Shown piece by piece: positions 31,384 to 43,745 of a stretch of DNA of 64,000 nt. Every line of letters begins with the position of its first letter. Within the stretch, counting starts at the first letter, position 1. Source of the stretch: Phytopythium helicoides (taxonomy: Eukaryota; Oomycota; Peronosporomycetes; Pythiales; Pythiaceae); NCBI GenBank assembly GCA_024867545.1, contig JANFNE010000009.1:1028501-1092500 (forward strand), in the 5' to 3' direction. Below the pieces are notes generated by a model, which saw only the letters and a list, made by a program, of their open reading frames with translations, did not search any database and was not told the origin of the DNA. The position numbers were made by a program, and so were the translations under genes.

Positions 31384-32935
31384 ATGGCGACGCCAGTCCG
31401 ACTGTTTGATGTACGTGCCCTGCCGCGCTCCCTGACGGCTGTAGAGCTCCGCACTGCCGCTCATACGGACGGGCGTGACTCGATCTGTGGGCCCCCGAAG
31501 TTTCGGCTTTGAACGGCGCGTCTAACGCTAGTTGCGGCGCGGAACAGTTGGCGGACGAAGCGTTCGAGGCGCCGGAGCGCAGGCGGCGCCAGGAGAGCGT
31601 GGCCTTGGCCGCGGCCTTCCGCAGCCAGTCGCAGGCGCGCTGGGAGGCCACCAGGCACCTGCGCGAGGCACCGGAGCTGCAGGCGCTCGAGCAGGCTGCC
31701 AAGAGCGCTAACGACCGCAAGCAGCGTTGCGCCGACAGCCAGCGGCTGCTCAGCGCGCATGCAACGGACACGGCGGCGCCGGACTCGGCCGCGTTCAGGC
31801 AAAGGTCCAAGCATTCGTGGCAGAAGCAGCACCGCGAGCTGCTGGACCAGGCCGAGCAGATTGGGCAGGGCAAGGCGAGCGAGGTCTTGAAGCAGGGCGG
31901 CGGTGAAAGCGTGGGCGGAGCGCAAGGCGATGCCGAGAGTCTGGCGAAACAGCTCCTGAAGCGCGGTTATGGACTAGGAACGGAACCGAACTCTAACGGT
32001 GACAAGCACAAGAGCCCGAGGGAGCGGCTCGTTGAGTTCTACACCAAGCACAATCCGTCCAAGCTGTCGATGGTCGATCGCACCCTCGAGGCGTACAAGG
32101 GCCGAGAGGAGGAGCTGTTCGTGAAACTCCACGAGCGGTATGCTAATGCGGGCGTGCCGCTCAAGGACCGAAAGACCAAGTTCCTCACGCAATCGCACCA
32201 TCCGAGCGTGTACATGAACATTGGCATCGCCGGCAAACCTGTGGGGCGGATCGTCATGCGTCTCTTGAATGACCAAGTTCCTGTGACAGCCGAAAACTTT
32301 CGCTGCCTGTGCACGGGCGAGAAGGTGTGTATTGTGTGTTTATACGAACTACTTGTCACTGTTAATCATCCGTGTGCTTCCTGATCGTGAGTGCAGGGGG
32401 CAAACTTGTGCTACAAGGGCTCAAAGTTTCATCGTATCATCAAAGATTTTGTTGTGCAAGGCGGGGGTGCGTTCATCTCGCACGGTATCCGCAATTTCCA
32501 GTAAGCATCACTAAGCGTGATTTCTGTCGCGCAGATTTCACCGTCGGTGACGGCACTGGCGGGCAGAGTATCTACCGTGGAACCCCTCACGGAGATCTGT
32601 GGGGAAACTTCAAAGACGAGAAATTCTTGTTGCATGATGACGTCGGTTTGCTGTCGATGGCCAACTGTGGCAAGAATACAAACGGATCACAGGTACGATT
32701 TGAAAGAAGTACCTTCCAGAAACCACCCTACTTATATTCTCGACATACCTCGCAGTTTTTCATCACCACGAAGGCAGGGTTGACAAACTTGGACGGCAAG
32801 CATGTGGTGTTCGGAGAGGTTGTGGAAGGACTGGACGTCGTTGACATGATGCAAAGTGTTCAGGTCGACCGAGCAAACAATAGCCGACCACTTGCTTCCA
32901 ACGAAGTCGTTATCATGGACTGTGGACAACTCTAG
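31384..32935 (+). CDS. Cyclophilin-type peptidyl-prolyl isomerase with helical N-terminal extension
   Basis: Exons 31501-32324, 32397-32466, 32535-32692 and 32756-32935 are well supported. A first exon at about 31384-31414 ([10 protein letters not shown]) joins in phase but with a weak donor, giving about 420 residues. Residues to about 235 are charged, Gln/Ala-rich helix; the cyclophilin domain follows ([73 protein letters not shown]). The catalytic Arg of FHRI is present. The position of human CypA Trp121 (EWLDGKH) is Asn here (TNLDGKH), so cyclosporin binding may be weak. The stop lies 60 bp from that of the convergent neighbour. Confidence 0.85.
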
Positions 32936-32995
32936 GTTGTGCGATGGGCTGCAAATGCAAGTTTCCTTTATTTTTCGTGTTAATGCAATGAGTAG

Positions 32996-34426
32996 CTATT
33001 GGAACAGGAGGTGGGCTAGGTTCTTCTTGATTGTGATTTTGTGCTGTCCATCCGATTCAATTGCCCTTGCAGTTGTGTCCGAAGTTATCACTCCACCTCC
33101 TCGAACTCGTGACTTCGGAAGTCCACTCGAAATCTCTGCTCGCTTTGCACTAGATGATCGAGTGGCAGCAGAAGACATCTGTCCAGGTCGACAATGAGCG
33201 CCTCCTCCGTAGGAAGCTGTGCGAAGTACGTCGTCATTGCTGTTGCAGTCTTGCACAGGCTCAACTGTTGGGCTTTTCGTCGAAGCATTACTTTCGCGAA
33301 ATCGTATGGGGAGGCCAGAGGTTGCAATTCCGCCTACAAGAACTTGCGGTTTTTTCTGCTCTTGAGTGCCTAACGACAGATCAGTTAATCGTTTGTCAAG
33401 CTTTGCTAGCGATTTGCGAAGCGCCAACTCTTCTTGAGAGAGAAGATCGTCTTCTTCGATGTGAGGACTAGGATCACCAAAGTCTTCTAACCGTTGGTTA
33501 TCTCCGAATCGAGATGGCGCTATGTTGGGTTTCGATTGTGGCGATCGATCTTTAGCGTGTCGAGATACACCCGCGTTTGAGCGGATGTGTTCGTTCGCAT
33601 GGTTGTTCGAGACGATGTTCGACACGATCTCACTGGTGCCAACCCTATTACTGGCTGGCGCGTGCACTCTTTTGCCACGTTCCGCTCCCAACACGTTGAT
33701 TGAGGTTGGCTCTTTGCAAGGTTTGCTAGTCAACGCAGTGGGTCGAATGTGGCTCACATATTTTGGCTCCAGCGGCTGCTTCCTCGTTTCTTCAGCAGCA
33801 GTTGGGATGTTCAAAGCTGAGTTCTCACTAGATTCTAGTTTCCCTGGAGGATTAGAAGCTCTAGGAATGCCAGTTGTCTGGTTTATCGCCTTCGACAACA
33901 TTCCCGCGTTGTCGCTCACCGCTCGCACCTTCGCCTGCTGCTCTAACTGCCTTCGTCGCATGACTAGCTTCGACGATACACTCGGATCCCCGTATTCTAC
34001 ACTAGTAAAGGCCTTTATCGGGGCTGCATCGGTCCAACTCTCGCTTTTATCGCTCACTCTGTCGGCTGCGTGTCGGCTTGCACTCAACGCGACAGGCTCA
34101 GCCATGGACATTGACATGGACAACTCGAGGCTGTCTTTCAGCCGCCTATCGCCTCCTCTTCCTTCGCAAGCGTAGTTTTCCCCGTCACTGTCGCTGCCTG
34201 AGCCATCCGCCGCCTCCAACAGGTCCACTCCGGAGGTGACCGAGCGCATCTCCACCTCGGACGTTTTCCGCCCTCCTGACGGCTCCAGAGCGCCCTGGAA
34301 GCCCGCAGAGCCACCGCAGGCATCGCCGGAGTCCCTCCTCAGTCTCCTCTGCACCCGCCTGGCCTCCATGGCCGCCAGGCGCGCCTCCACGCGCCGCAGA
34401 TGATCGTCCTCCTCCTGCGTCTCCAT
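32996..34426 (-). CDS. Unknown Ser-rich protein with N-terminal coiled coil
   Basis: 476 residues in one exon from the ATG at 34426. The first 35 residues ([20 protein letters not shown]...) are a charged helix likely to be a coiled coil. The rest is Ser/Thr/Pro/Asn-rich and probably disordered, apart from a helical segment near residues 330-350 ([20 protein letters not shown]). No family recognised. It is divergent from the dihydroxy-acid dehydratase gene and shares its CCAAT-rich promoter region. Confidence 0.65.
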   Translation of the reverse strand: METQEEDDHLRRVEARLAAMEARRVQRRLRRDSGDACGGSAGFQGALEPSGGRKTSEVEMRSVTSGVDLLEAADGSGSDSDGENYACEGRGGDRRLKDSLELSMSMSMAEPVALSASRHAADRVSDKSESWTDAAPIKAFTSVEYGDPSVSSKLVMRRRQLEQQAKVRAVSDNAGMLSKAINQTTGIPRASNPPGKLESSENSALNIPTAAEETRKQPLEPKYVSHIRPTALTSKPCKEPTSINVLGAERGKRVHAPASNRVGTSEIVSNIVSNNHANEHIRSNAGVSRHAKDRSPQSKPNIAPSRFGDNQRLEDFGDPSPHIEEDDLLSQEELALRKSLAKLDKRLTDLSLGTQEQKKPQVLVGGIATSGLPIRFRESNASTKSPTVEPVQDCNSNDDVLRTASYGGGAHCRPGQMSSAATRSSSAKRAEISSGLPKSRVRGGGVITSDTTARAIESDGQHKITIKKNLAHLLFQ

Positions 34427-34720
34427 TTTCCGGTGATCCTTTCCTTCCTGCCGACTGAAGGAAGTTCAACCGCCGGTGGTGTGGCCCACGTGAGTGTGCG
34501 CGCAATCCCGCCCCGTCTCTGTCAAAAGGCAGCCAATCAGCAGCGTCAACGTCTGTCTTTCCGCCAATCAGGCGTCGCCAGTCCTGTTTGTCCAATCACC
34601 AGCCGGCCGCCCACCACCAGAAGAATCCACGCGTACCGGTACCATGCGGGGAGCTCCGATCCGGCCGCGGATGGAGGGCGTGCCTCACTTTGGATCTTGG
34701 CGCCTGGGGCAAAGAGCAAG
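34427..34720. promoter_or_regulatory. Bidirectional promoter with three CCAATCA boxes
   Basis: CCAATCA occurs at 34533, 34564 and 34592 on the plus strand, spaced 31 and 28 bp (about three helical turns), upstream of the dehydratase ATG at 34721. Confidence 0.5.
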
Positions 34721-36490
34721 ATGCTGGGCAAGGCCATGCGATCCGCGGGCTCGCCCATCAAGCGCAGCGGCGTGCTGCAGCGCGGCTTCGCGGCGGTGGC
34801 GAACGACGGAGAGCCGCTGAACCGCGTGAGCGCGCGCATCACGCAGCCCAAGGCGCAGGGCGCGTCGCAGGCCATGCTGTACGCGACGGGCATGTCGGAG
34901 GAGGACATGAACAAGGCGCAAGTGGGCATCGCGTCCATGTGGTGGGAGGGCAACCCGTGCAACATGCACCTGCTGGACCTGGCCGCGGAGGTCAAGAAGG
35001 GCGTGCAGGACGCCGGGCTCGTCGCGCTGCGCTTCAACACGATTGGCGTCAGCGACGGCATCAGCATGGGCACGGACGGCATGCGCTACAGCCTGCAGTC
35101 GCGCGAGATCATCGCCGACTCGATCGAGACCGTCATGGGCGGCCAGTGGTACGACGCCAACATCTGCATCCCCGGCTGCGACAAGAACATGCCCGGATGC
35201 ATTATCGCCATGGCGCGCATCAACCGACCCTCGCTCATGGTCTACGGCGGCACCATCCGCGCCGGATGCAGCAAGAAGGGCGAGACGCTCGACCTTGTCT
35301 CGGCCTTCCAGGCCTACGGAGAGTACATTGCCAACCGCATCACGGAGGAGGAGCGCTTCGACATCATCCGCAACGCCTGCCCCGGTGCCGGTGCCTGCGG
35401 CGGCATGTACACGGCCAACACCATGGCCACGGCCATCGAGACGCTCGGTCTCAGTCTGCCGTACTCGTCCAGCTACCCGGCCAACTCGCCGGAGAAGAAG
35501 AACGAGTGCCTCCAGGCTGGTGAGGCCATCAAGGTGCTGCTTGAGAGGAACATCAAGCCGCGCGACATCCTGAGCCGCCAGGCGTTCGAGAATGCCATCA
35601 CGGTCACCATGGCGCTCGGTGGCTCGACCAACGCCGTGCTGCACCTGATCGCCATTGCGCGCGCCGCTGGCGTGCCGCTGTCGATCGACGACTTTGAGGA
35701 GATCTCGGAGCGCGTGCCTTTCCTTGCCGACCTGAAGCCCAGTGGCAAGTACGTGATGGAGGACATCCACCGTGTTGGTGGCACGCCTGCCATCCTCAAG
35801 TACCTGCTGAACAAGGGCTACATTGACGGCGACTGCCTCACGGTTACGGGCAAGACGCTCGCGGAGAACGTGCGCGACGTGCCAGACCTTTCGGACGGAC
35901 ACAAGATCATCCACCCGGTTGAGAGCCCGATCAAGTCGAGCGGTCACCTGCGCGTGCTGCGTGGCGACATCGCGCCGGAGGGCTCGGTCGCCAAGATCAC
36001 GGGCAAGGAGGGTCTCCTGTTCACGGGCACGGCCAAGGTGTTCGACCGTGAGGAGGACATGCTGCCTGCTCTTGAGCGCGGCGAGATTGGCAAGGGCAAC
36101 GTTGTTATCATCCGCTACGTTGGTCCCAAGGGTGGTCCCGGCATGCCCGAGATGCTTTCGCCGACGTCGGCGATCATGGGTGCTGGTCTCGGCAAGGACG
36201 TTGCCATGCTCACGGACGGCCGCTTCTCGGGCGGCTCGCACGGCTTCATCATCGGCCACATCACCCCTGAGGCTCAGGTTGGTGGCCCGATCGCGCTCAT
36301 CAAGGATGGCGACAAGCTCACGATCGATGCCGAGAAGAACCGCATCGACTTTGTGGACGTGACTCCGGAGGAGCTCGAGCGCCGTAAGAAGGCGTGGAGC
36401 CCGCCGCCGCTCAAGGCCACGCGCGGCACGCTGTACAAGTTCATCAAGAACGTCAAGTCGGCGTCCGAGGGCTGTGTCACGGACGAGTAA
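34721..36490 (+). CDS. ILV3: Dihydroxy-acid dehydratase, mitochondrial
   Basis: Intronless, 589 residues from the ATG at 34721. The first 25 residues ([20 protein letters not shown]) look like a mitochondrial presequence. The IlvD/Edd family signatures are intact: [19 protein letters not shown] (a cluster Cys), [16 protein letters not shown] (second cluster Cys), [24 protein letters not shown] and [12 protein letters not shown]. The enzyme converts 2,3-dihydroxy-isovalerate and 2,3-dihydroxy-3-methylvalerate to the 2-keto acids, the penultimate step of valine and isoleucine synthesis. The frame is open upstream to 34400, but the presequence start fits best. Confidence 0.94.
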   Translation: MLGKAMRSAGSPIKRSGVLQRGFAAVANDGEPLNRVSARITQPKAQGASQAMLYATGMSEEDMNKAQVGIASMWWEGNPCNMHLLDLAAEVKKGVQDAGLVALRFNTIGVSDGISMGTDGMRYSLQSREIIADSIETVMGGQWYDANICIPGCDKNMPGCIIAMARINRPSLMVYGGTIRAGCSKKGETLDLVSAFQAYGEYIANRITEEERFDIIRNACPGAGACGGMYTANTMATAIETLGLSLPYSSSYPANSPEKKNECLQAGEAIKVLLERNIKPRDILSRQAFENAITVTMALGGSTNAVLHLIAIARAAGVPLSIDDFEEISERVPFLADLKPSGKYVMEDIHRVGGTPAILKYLLNKGYIDGDCLTVTGKTLAENVRDVPDLSDGHKIIHPVESPIKSSGHLRVLRGDIAPEGSVAKITGKEGLLFTGTAKVFDREEDMLPALERGEIGKGNVVIIRYVGPKGGPGMPEMLSPTSAIMGAGLGKDVAMLTDGRFSGGSHGFIIGHITPEAQVGGPIALIKDGDKLTIDAEKNRIDFVDVTPEELERRKKAWSPPPLKATRGTLYKFIKNVKSASEGCVTDE

Positions 36491-36625
36491 GTAGGTTTGC
36501 GAGCACTAGGCTTCCGCTTGCTCTGTAATAGCCGTATCAACAGTTGTAGTGTTCACGTTTTACCTATCGAGCATTGACACGCACACGACGTCACCAAGCA
36601 CATGCACGAAGAGTCTGGATCCGTC

Positions 36626-39202
36626 TCAAAATGGCGGTGGAGTCGATGGTTGCACTGTGGGCGAGCCATTAGCTGCGAGCTGCTGCTGCGTGTGGTACGA
36701 CTTCAGCAGCAGCTTCCGCATCCGCTCCTGCGCGTCCAGCACGGTGCCGTCGTAGTCGGACGCCATCGGTCGGTGGGCTGACGTGGTCTCTCTCGGCATA
36801 GGTGAGACCTCGTAGACCAGCTCAACATCGAGGAGCTCGACATCGGATGCTTTGCTCGTTCCACGTCGAGAGCCATCTTCGCTAGTTTGGTTGTTGCTCC
36901 CAACAGTACAGGAGCTCTTGCTGCTGCCGATGTTGCGCTCCATGGTCGTGACAGCAAGCGATGCCAGCCGCTCCATCGTGAAGGCGCAGCTCGGTCCCAG
37001 CATGTCCCGCTTGGTCAAGTCAGCCACGCACACGTAGCCAAGCTTCCGCCCTGACCGAGAGTAGATCGGACTACCAGCGAAGAAGCGGATGGACGGCGGA
37101 TTTGAATGGAAGGCAGCTCGAGCCTGTGCATCCACGTTCGCGTCCAACACGACTTTGGGCGAAGAGCCCATGACCTTGTCGATGAACACTGCCAGCTCTC
37201 GGTCGAGGTTGGGCTTGCCCTTTAGCCCGACAGAGGAGGAAATGGACTCTCCACGGTCGTCCACGACGCACACGGAGGCAATTGGACAGCTGATCGTCTG
37301 GCACGCCAGCTCGCACAGCAAGTCAAACATATCTCCGCCCTTGCTACTGCTGGATTCGTCATGCTTTTCTTGGTTCTCCTTCCGCTTCTTCGCCTCCATA
37401 GCTGTTAGCTGGCGCTTAAGGCTACGAGCGTCGATGTAGTCGTCAGGCTCGGGCATCGGGTAGACGACAGCACCGAGCACTGCTGTCGCTCGCTCGCTCA
37501 AATTGCTCACACCGGAGTCTGCAAACTCGTATTGCTCGTCTTCGCTGCCGCTAACTTGGTTGTTACCACCACCAGAATATCCGCGAGTAGATCGGGCCAT
37601 CGCAGCGGCTGACACGGGTACTGCGTCAGATCCAGAGCTACTGCCACTGCCAGTGTTGTCGAATCGATCGGACCGCTTGTTCTCAGAGAAAGATCGTCGG
37701 CTGCGATGAGCGCATGAGAGGTACCCGCTGCCACTTGCTGAGTGGCTCGGTGATCGCTGCAACAACAGGTTGCTAGCACTTCTAACACGAACGAGTCTGT
37801 CAAACAAGTTCTCACGACAGATTTCTTCCAGCGGGGTTGAGCGAGCTCGCATGGAGCAGACCTTGCACATGCGAATCTTGGAGTACCCGATGCCAGGCAA
37901 GTCGATGCTCTCAACTGTTGAGCAATCGGAGCACAAGACCTCGCCGCACTTGCGGCAATGATGTTTGCGTCGCAGCGCAAAGAAGTTTCGCATGCATAGC
38001 CGGCAGCTCGATCGATCGCGGTCATTCACCCAAGCGCTTCGCGGGAGATATGCCTGATTGCTCAGTCGGAGATCCTCGACGATGGATTGGAGCCGTGAAA
38101 GACATGCCAACAAGATTGTGCTAGCAGCGGGAGCATGCCGCGACGGAAAGCTGCCGCACACTATGACTTCTGTCTCGCTCGGCGAGTTCTTTCTCCAGAA
38201 GACCCCAAAGCGGGGCAAGTTTGTTCGCCTCACGCCATGAGTTTCACGTAGCTGCATGCAGCCCACGCGCTCACCGTCCACTGACGTGAAGCACCACGCG
38301 TGCACACGCTCTCTTGCAATGTTGTTTTGCTCCATACCGTCTGCATCGTCGTCAGAGCTTGGGACGCACGCGAGCGACAGGTAGTCAACCACACACAGGT
38401 CGCGTTTGCCGGCAATACCAGTCTCGAACGCGCCCCACTTGACTGTCAGTAGCTCATCGGCATCTTCGCCCAAGCCATCTGGGTCAACCTCACGCTCGTC
38501 CTGGTTGCTGGACGGCGCGGTGAATTGAGCCCCGGTCCACCGGTTGTGGTGGGCTCGAGCCCTCATGTCTGCTGTGCTGACCTCTGAGCTACGCCGAGGA
38601 ATCCGCTTGGGCGTGTTCGTGTCAGGCTCGCTGAGGCAGTCGTCATCCACCAGTCGGATCGGAGGCCGACCGATACCCCCGATGTGATTGTTGCAGTGAC
38701 TACGACGTGCGCCACAGTCCTCGTCACCCTCTGAGCCGCTGCTTGCATCGTGGTTGTTGCTCATGCTGCTGCTAGCACTGCAGCTGGGAGATCGCACCGC
38801 GTGCAGCACGAGCGAGTCGACAAAGAATTTCCCGCAGCACTTGCGCGCAAACTCGCGCCAGCTCTCGGACGACGTGTTGGCCAACACCTGGCTTACCTCG
38901 TGTTCCTGGCAGCGCAGCACTGTGGCCGCACGCACGAGTCGCCGCGACTCGGCCAGGTTGCTCGTGTCTTTACGAACCTGCGCTCCATCCTTCTCCGGCG
39001 GAACGTAGCGCCACTGGTCGTTGAACGCTAGTCGAAGACAAGCGCGAGCGTTTTCCTTGGCCTCTGCGTACAGCTCATCCCTCGCTCTCCGTGCAAGCGG
39101 GAGGCTGCGGAAGTAGTTGGGCCGCAACGGGAAGGTCCCGCCGCTACTGCTCATGTGGATCTGGTTGTACTCCTCGTGGCTGCTGGCGAGCTTCCGAGAC
39201 AT
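36626..39202 (-). CDS. START-like / FYVE / GAF domain protein
   Basis: 858 residues in a single exon from the ATG at 39202 (MSRKLASSHEEY). Residues about 30-390 have a START-like layout but weak signature. A clear FYVE zinc finger follows at about 395-455: WVNDRDRSSCRLCMRNF, RRKHHCRKCGEVLCSDC and IRMCKVC, with the RKHHCRKCG PI3P-binding motif intact. After a Ser-rich linker, residues about 625-775 match a GAF domain (LCELACQTISCPIASVCVVD, FFAGSPIYSRSGRKLGYVCV). FYVE proteins act at endosomes. This architecture is a large family in oomycetes. A GGAC-rich repeat (39267-39296) lies in the 5' flank. Confidence 0.85.
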   Translation of the reverse strand: MSRKLASSHEEYNQIHMSSSGGTFPLRPNYFRSLPLARRARDELYAEAKENARACLRLAFNDQWRYVPPEKDGAQVRKDTSNLAESRRLVRAATVLRCQEHEVSQVLANTSSESWREFARKCCGKFFVDSLVLHAVRSPSCSASSSMSNNHDASSGSEGDEDCGARRSHCNNHIGGIGRPPIRLVDDDCLSEPDTNTPKRIPRRSSEVSTADMRARAHHNRWTGAQFTAPSSNQDEREVDPDGLGEDADELLTVKWGAFETGIAGKRDLCVVDYLSLACVPSSDDDADGMEQNNIARERVHAWCFTSVDGERVGCMQLRETHGVRRTNLPRFGVFWRKNSPSETEVIVCGSFPSRHAPAASTILLACLSRLQSIVEDLRLSNQAYLPRSAWVNDRDRSSCRLCMRNFFALRRKHHCRKCGEVLCSDCSTVESIDLPGIGYSKIRMCKVCSMRARSTPLEEICRENLFDRLVRVRSASNLLLQRSPSHSASGSGYLSCAHRSRRSFSENKRSDRFDNTGSGSSSGSDAVPVSAAAMARSTRGYSGGGNNQVSGSEDEQYEFADSGVSNLSERATAVLGAVVYPMPEPDDYIDARSLKRQLTAMEAKKRKENQEKHDESSSSKGGDMFDLLCELACQTISCPIASVCVVDDRGESISSSVGLKGKPNLDRELAVFIDKVMGSSPKVVLDANVDAQARAAFHSNPPSIRFFAGSPIYSRSGRKLGYVCVADLTKRDMLGPSCAFTMERLASLAVTTMERNIGSSKSSCTVGSNNQTSEDGSRRGTSKASDVELLDVELVYEVSPMPRETTSAHRPMASDYDGTVLDAQERMRKLLLKSYHTQQQLAANGSPTVQPSTPPPF

Positions 39203-40919
39203 CAAGAGCGCGAGTGACGCTGCGAGAGTACTCACAAGCTCCAGGTAGGTGGCGATGCAGTTACCACTGACAGACGGACGGACGGATGGACGGACCCCGA
39301 GGAGGTGGAACGAGCAACGTGTTGTCGGCAGCAAGACGGAAAGTGGCGTATGCAGACGACAGAGGAGGCTGGAGGGGTTTCGCGGCTGTCAGTGAGCTGG
39401 TGCAGCCCAAGAGGTCAGCAGGAAGCGACGCTTCCGTGTATGGAGGGCTTACAAGAGAGCGTGGAAACCCAGGTGATTCCGCGAAGCTTCTAGTTGCTGC
39501 TGATCTGGATCGCAGCAAGTCGCAGCGTAACAGTCATCTACTTTTTTCTGCGATCGTGATGACTCTGCAATCTCATGAAGCACCGCTGCGTGGTCATGAA
39601 CACTGAGCTCCCCGTATCATGGAAATGGCTCAGTCTCTGAACTGTCTTCTGTGAAGTGGGCCTTTCCGCTGTCGACGAGGTCTCCACTTGAGGGTACTCA
39701 CGATAGCTCACTTATCTCTTCAACTCGATCCCCCGGACGGTTGTTGGGGACTTTTTTCTTTGTTTGCTTGGACAAGGTGGTCTTTACTCTCCAGTCGCTG
39801 ATCGATCTCATGGATATTGCAATAGAGCCAGCCATTAGTACTGTCAGCACTTGCAGTCGCTTTGGACGGCGCCAACAACCAGCAGGAACGTTCCTGCTGC
39901 GTTAGACACACTAGCAACTACGATGACAGAAGAAACGACGATGCTGTGGCAACGTGGTGGGCATCGTGGTGCCACCAGCGCGTGCGACAGCGACGGCGGG
40001 GTGTAAAACGGGTAAATCTGCGAACGCCCAACTTCCATCTCGCTGGCTCAGCGGTTGCGTCTGCCAAAGTGGCTGGGGTGTATGCGTGCACGTCGCGCAT
40101 TTCTCGCTTTGGTGCGGCCATTGCGTCAGACAGGGATCACGCTCATAAGGCGTGCAGACGGAGGTGCGTGGTCTCGGGGTTTTCGCCTGCTGGGTGAGCG
40201 CTACCCGACCGAACATTCAGGCTTGACCTAATCTCGTTGTTTCCTTTGCACCGACCTTTATCCACTCGTCGCCGAGGTGCGCTCCTGTCACCACTGCTCA
40301 AAGATAGAACTCTTTGCCCTGCGAATGACTCCAATGCGATCCACATCGCTACCTGAAGGTTCTGGAGCAGCAGACGCAGATGCAATGTCCCTATGAAATC
40401 GAGAAATGAGTGCAGCGGTGGTCACTGCGAATGAATTGGGATGAGCTGCGTCCGTCCGCGAGCCAGAGCTGATGGTGATCAAGCACCCGAGTTCTGTCAT
40501 CAAGTTGAAGTGGATGCACTGAACTGGCCTCAGTAGTACCCATTTTAGTCACTAAAACCACTAAAGCGGGTTTCACAAGAGGCGCATCATGCATTTTGGT
40601 GTGCCAGTCAGATTGCGTGCAGTTGACCGTTTACAAGCGAGCGTTCAATTTTTAATCCTTTTATATACATACACTGTATAATATAATTCTTGAATAGTCA
40701 AACTTATAACATTCAGACATTAATATTAGAATTGTTACATTGAATAGCCTAGATTGACCAATACTCTTAGCCCACTCCTACTCCCCACATGGTCGGTCAA
40801 GATCACCAAGTTCAACAAGCTAACCTCTCTGCAGTCCTGGGCGAAAACCACTTCCATCCCATACCTTATCCAAACCTTGCCAACGATCATTAAACTCATA
40901 CCGCCCAGATCTCTCGGCC
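39203..40919. other. Gene-poor stretch before the synthetase pair
   Basis: About 1.7 kb without a gene I can defend. A 70-residue minus-strand frame with a real ATG (40500-40288, MTELGCLITISSGSR) has a coding-like look but no recognisable family. Between 40640 and 40740 the sequence is very AT-rich (TATATACATACACTGTATAA), and it gives way abruptly to GC-rich duplicated sequence at about 40920. Confidence 0.4.
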
Positions 40920-41037
40920 TTGTCAACACCTCCGCCCCTCGCCCCTGCGCGTCATTCGCCAACTCGCCGCCTCCAGCGCAAGCGCCGCCCTCCTCCGCTC
41001 CCTCAGCCCGTCGCCCGTCGCCTGCCGCCTGTCGCCG

Positions 41038-43362
41038 ATGCTCGCGCGCCGCCTGCTCGCCTCCCGCGCCGCGCGCGCGCTCTCGGCCCGCGTGACGCCG
41101 CCCACCGCCGCGTTGCGCGCGGGTCGTCGGCCCCTGGCGGTCGCTCGCGCTGCCTCGGCGCTCGACTTCTCCACCATCGTGCACCGCTCGCCCCACCCGG
41201 AGATCGACATCCCCAACAAGACCATCTGGGACGTCGTGGAGGAGCAGGCCGCCACCAACGGAGACAAGACGGCCTTCATCTGCGGCGTCAAGCACGAACG
41301 CGTCACCTTCCGCCAGCTATACGACCGCTCGCGCCGCCTCGCCGTCGCGCTGGCCGAGGACGGCGTCCAGAAGGGAGAGGTGAGTGGGCTGCTGCCATTG
41401 TCGGTCTCACGCGACTACGACTGATAGACTGGACGACTGACTGAATGAATGAATGGGCTCAACCGATCGCATAGGCCGTCGTCGTGCACTCCTTCAACTG
41501 CATCGAGTACCCGATGGTCCTCCTCGGTGCGAAATTGCGGAACTGCGTCTGTCAACCTACTACTTTGCCATTGTCGTTGCTGACGATCCCGCATCCTCAC
41601 AGCCCTGACGTCGCTCGGAGCCATTTGCTCGCCGGCGTCGCCCATGTTCCTCCCTGACGAGCTTGCGCTTCAGATCCGCGAAGCCAAGGTGAGTCAACTA
41701 CATCATTCATGCACACACATACACACACGCACGCACGCATGTGTGTATGTGTGATTGTGATGTTGACAGCGAGCTGATCGCGGGTGGATGGTGCACTTTC
41801 CTCCCAGGCAAAGCACGTTATCACCCACAAGGAGCTCGAGCAGGTGGCGCTGGACGCTGCCAAGCTCACTGGGATCGACTCGCGCTACGTCTACACGATG
41901 GGTTCGGGAGATGAGGTACACGCACCGAGCAGGCATATCAAGTACGTCATGCATGAACTGACTTGCGATTTCACTAAATGCACTACTGCGAATCGCATCA
42001 TGAATACTCACTTACATTGCGACTGCAGTGAGATGGCGGAGCGCGAGTTCGAGTCGTTTCAGTTCGAGAAGATCGATCCGGAGCTGAACGTGCTGCTGCC
42101 ATTTTCGAGTGGAACCACTGGCGTGCCGAAGGTACCGTGCGATGGTTGTTTAGGTTTGTCTAGCGCATGTTTTCGTTGATTGACAAGGTTGTTGTTTGTT
42201 TGTAGGGTGTTGCTCTGAGTGCTCGAAACTTGATGGCGAATGCTCTTCAAGTAGACCATGTTGAGAAGCTGAGCGAGCACGCAATGGGTCTTCTGCCATT
42301 CTACCATATCTACGGTATGATGCTCCTGCACTTGTCGATGATTCAGGGGTCTGCAAAGGTCGTGCTTCCGCGCTTTGAGCCGGAGAGCTTCCTTGAGACG
42401 CTTGAAAAGTTCAAGGTACAAATGGTCTTGTTGATTTGGTACTTGATAGTAGCAGGAGCTAACTATCGTTGACGGTGTAACAGATCCGCGCTGCTCACAT
42501 TGCACCCCCTGTCGCACTTTTCCTTGCTCATCATCCGATGGTCGAAAACTACGACCTGTCAGCAACAGAGTTTCTAGTCTCCGGCGGAGCGCCTATGGGA
42601 AAAGAAGTCGAGGAGCTCGTCAAGAATCGATTGAAGGTTACTGTCAAGCAAGCGTACGGCATGACGGAGGCGTCACCGGCTGTCAATTATAGTGAGGATG
42701 CTTACCGCAAGCCGGTACGTCTGCGGCGACGCAGTTCTTTCGATCGTGAATTCCAATCAACATACCCAAATGCCTAACACTTGATGAACCAACAGGGGAG
42801 TGTCGGACGTCTCGTGCCCAACACGGAGCTCCGCGTGCGATGCACACAGACCGGCAAAGATCTCCCTGTCGGTGAGCTTGGCGAACTCCTCTACCGAGGA
42901 CCACAGGTCATGATTGGCTACTCCAACAACTCGGAGGCCAACAAGAACGTGTTCACCGAGGACGGGTTCCTCTGTACGGGAGATATTGGCTACATCGACG
43001 AAGACGGCTTCGTGTTCATCATGGACCGCCTGAAGGAGCTGATCAAGTACAAGGGTCACCAGGTGGCGCCGGCCGAGCTCGAGGACGTGCTGAACAAGCA
43101 CCCGCAGATCAAGGACGCGTGCTGTGTGCGTGGCAAGGACTCGTTCGGCGAGGAGATCCCCAAGGCGTACGTGGTGCTGAAGGACCCCGCGAACGCGGCT
43201 GGCCTGACGGAACAGGACGTGATGGACTTCGTCGCCGAGAACGTCGCTCCGTTCAAGAAGGTTCGCCAGGTGGAGTTCATCGACGTGATCCCCAAGTCTG
43301 CGTCCGGCAAGATTCTGCGCCGGCAGTTGCAGGAGCGCGAGAACCAGAACCACCAGAAGTGA
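41038..43362 (+). CDS. Acyl-CoA synthetase / 4-coumarate-CoA ligase-like, copy A
   Basis: Eight exons: 41038-41379, 41475-41526, 41603-41688, 41808-41941, 42029-42131, 42206-42415, 42484-42714 and 42796-43362; phases agree, giving 574 residues. The N-terminus is Arg/Ala-rich with no acids for about 40 residues, suggesting mitochondrial import. AMP-forming ligase motifs are complete: the P-loop FSSGTTGVPKG split by intron 5, FYHIYGM, VSGGAPMGKE, QAYGMTEASP, TGDIGYIDEDGFVFIMDR, and the A10 loop PKSASGKILRRQ with the catalytic Lys. It activates a carboxylic acid as an adenylate and transfers it to CoA; substrate unknown. It differs from copy B mainly in exons 6 and 7. Confidence 0.9.
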
Positions 43363-43745
43363 GTGAGCAGCAGCAGTAGCAGTAGCAGCAGCAGTAGCAG
43401 CAGCAGCAGCGTAGCGTGTATTCAACCTGTCCGAATGAATGAATGGCGGATTTTGCGGTCAACAAGCGTTGCGTCATGGCGAGAGCGTGCAGTTGCTGCA
43501 GCGTGCGTGGCGTAATGCAAGTGGGTCGTGTCTGATTGGCGAGGCTGGCGCTTGCTGTGCTGTGCTGTGCTTGCTGCGCGCGCAGTTTCAGCCAATCCAG
43601 AATCGGAGCTCCTCGTCAACCAGCAGCAGCAAGTCGGACAACAACGGACGTGAGACTCTGCTTCGCTCTCCCCGCCTCGCTTCGCTTGCCAAGCTACGCA
43701 CCACCGGAAACGGAAACGGAAACCAGACGCCGATCATCGATCGCC

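Noticed and set aside
34685..36259. 524-codon minus-strand ORF over the dihydroxy-acid dehydratase gene
   Set aside because: It mirrors the codon bias of the sense gene; rich in Arg, Val, His and Asp with no domain structure, while the sense strand encodes a complete known enzyme.
39286..39606. 106-codon plus-strand ORF overlapping the 5' flank of the FYVE-GAF gene
   Set aside because: Has an ATG but low-complexity start from the GGAC repeat, and no recognisable content.
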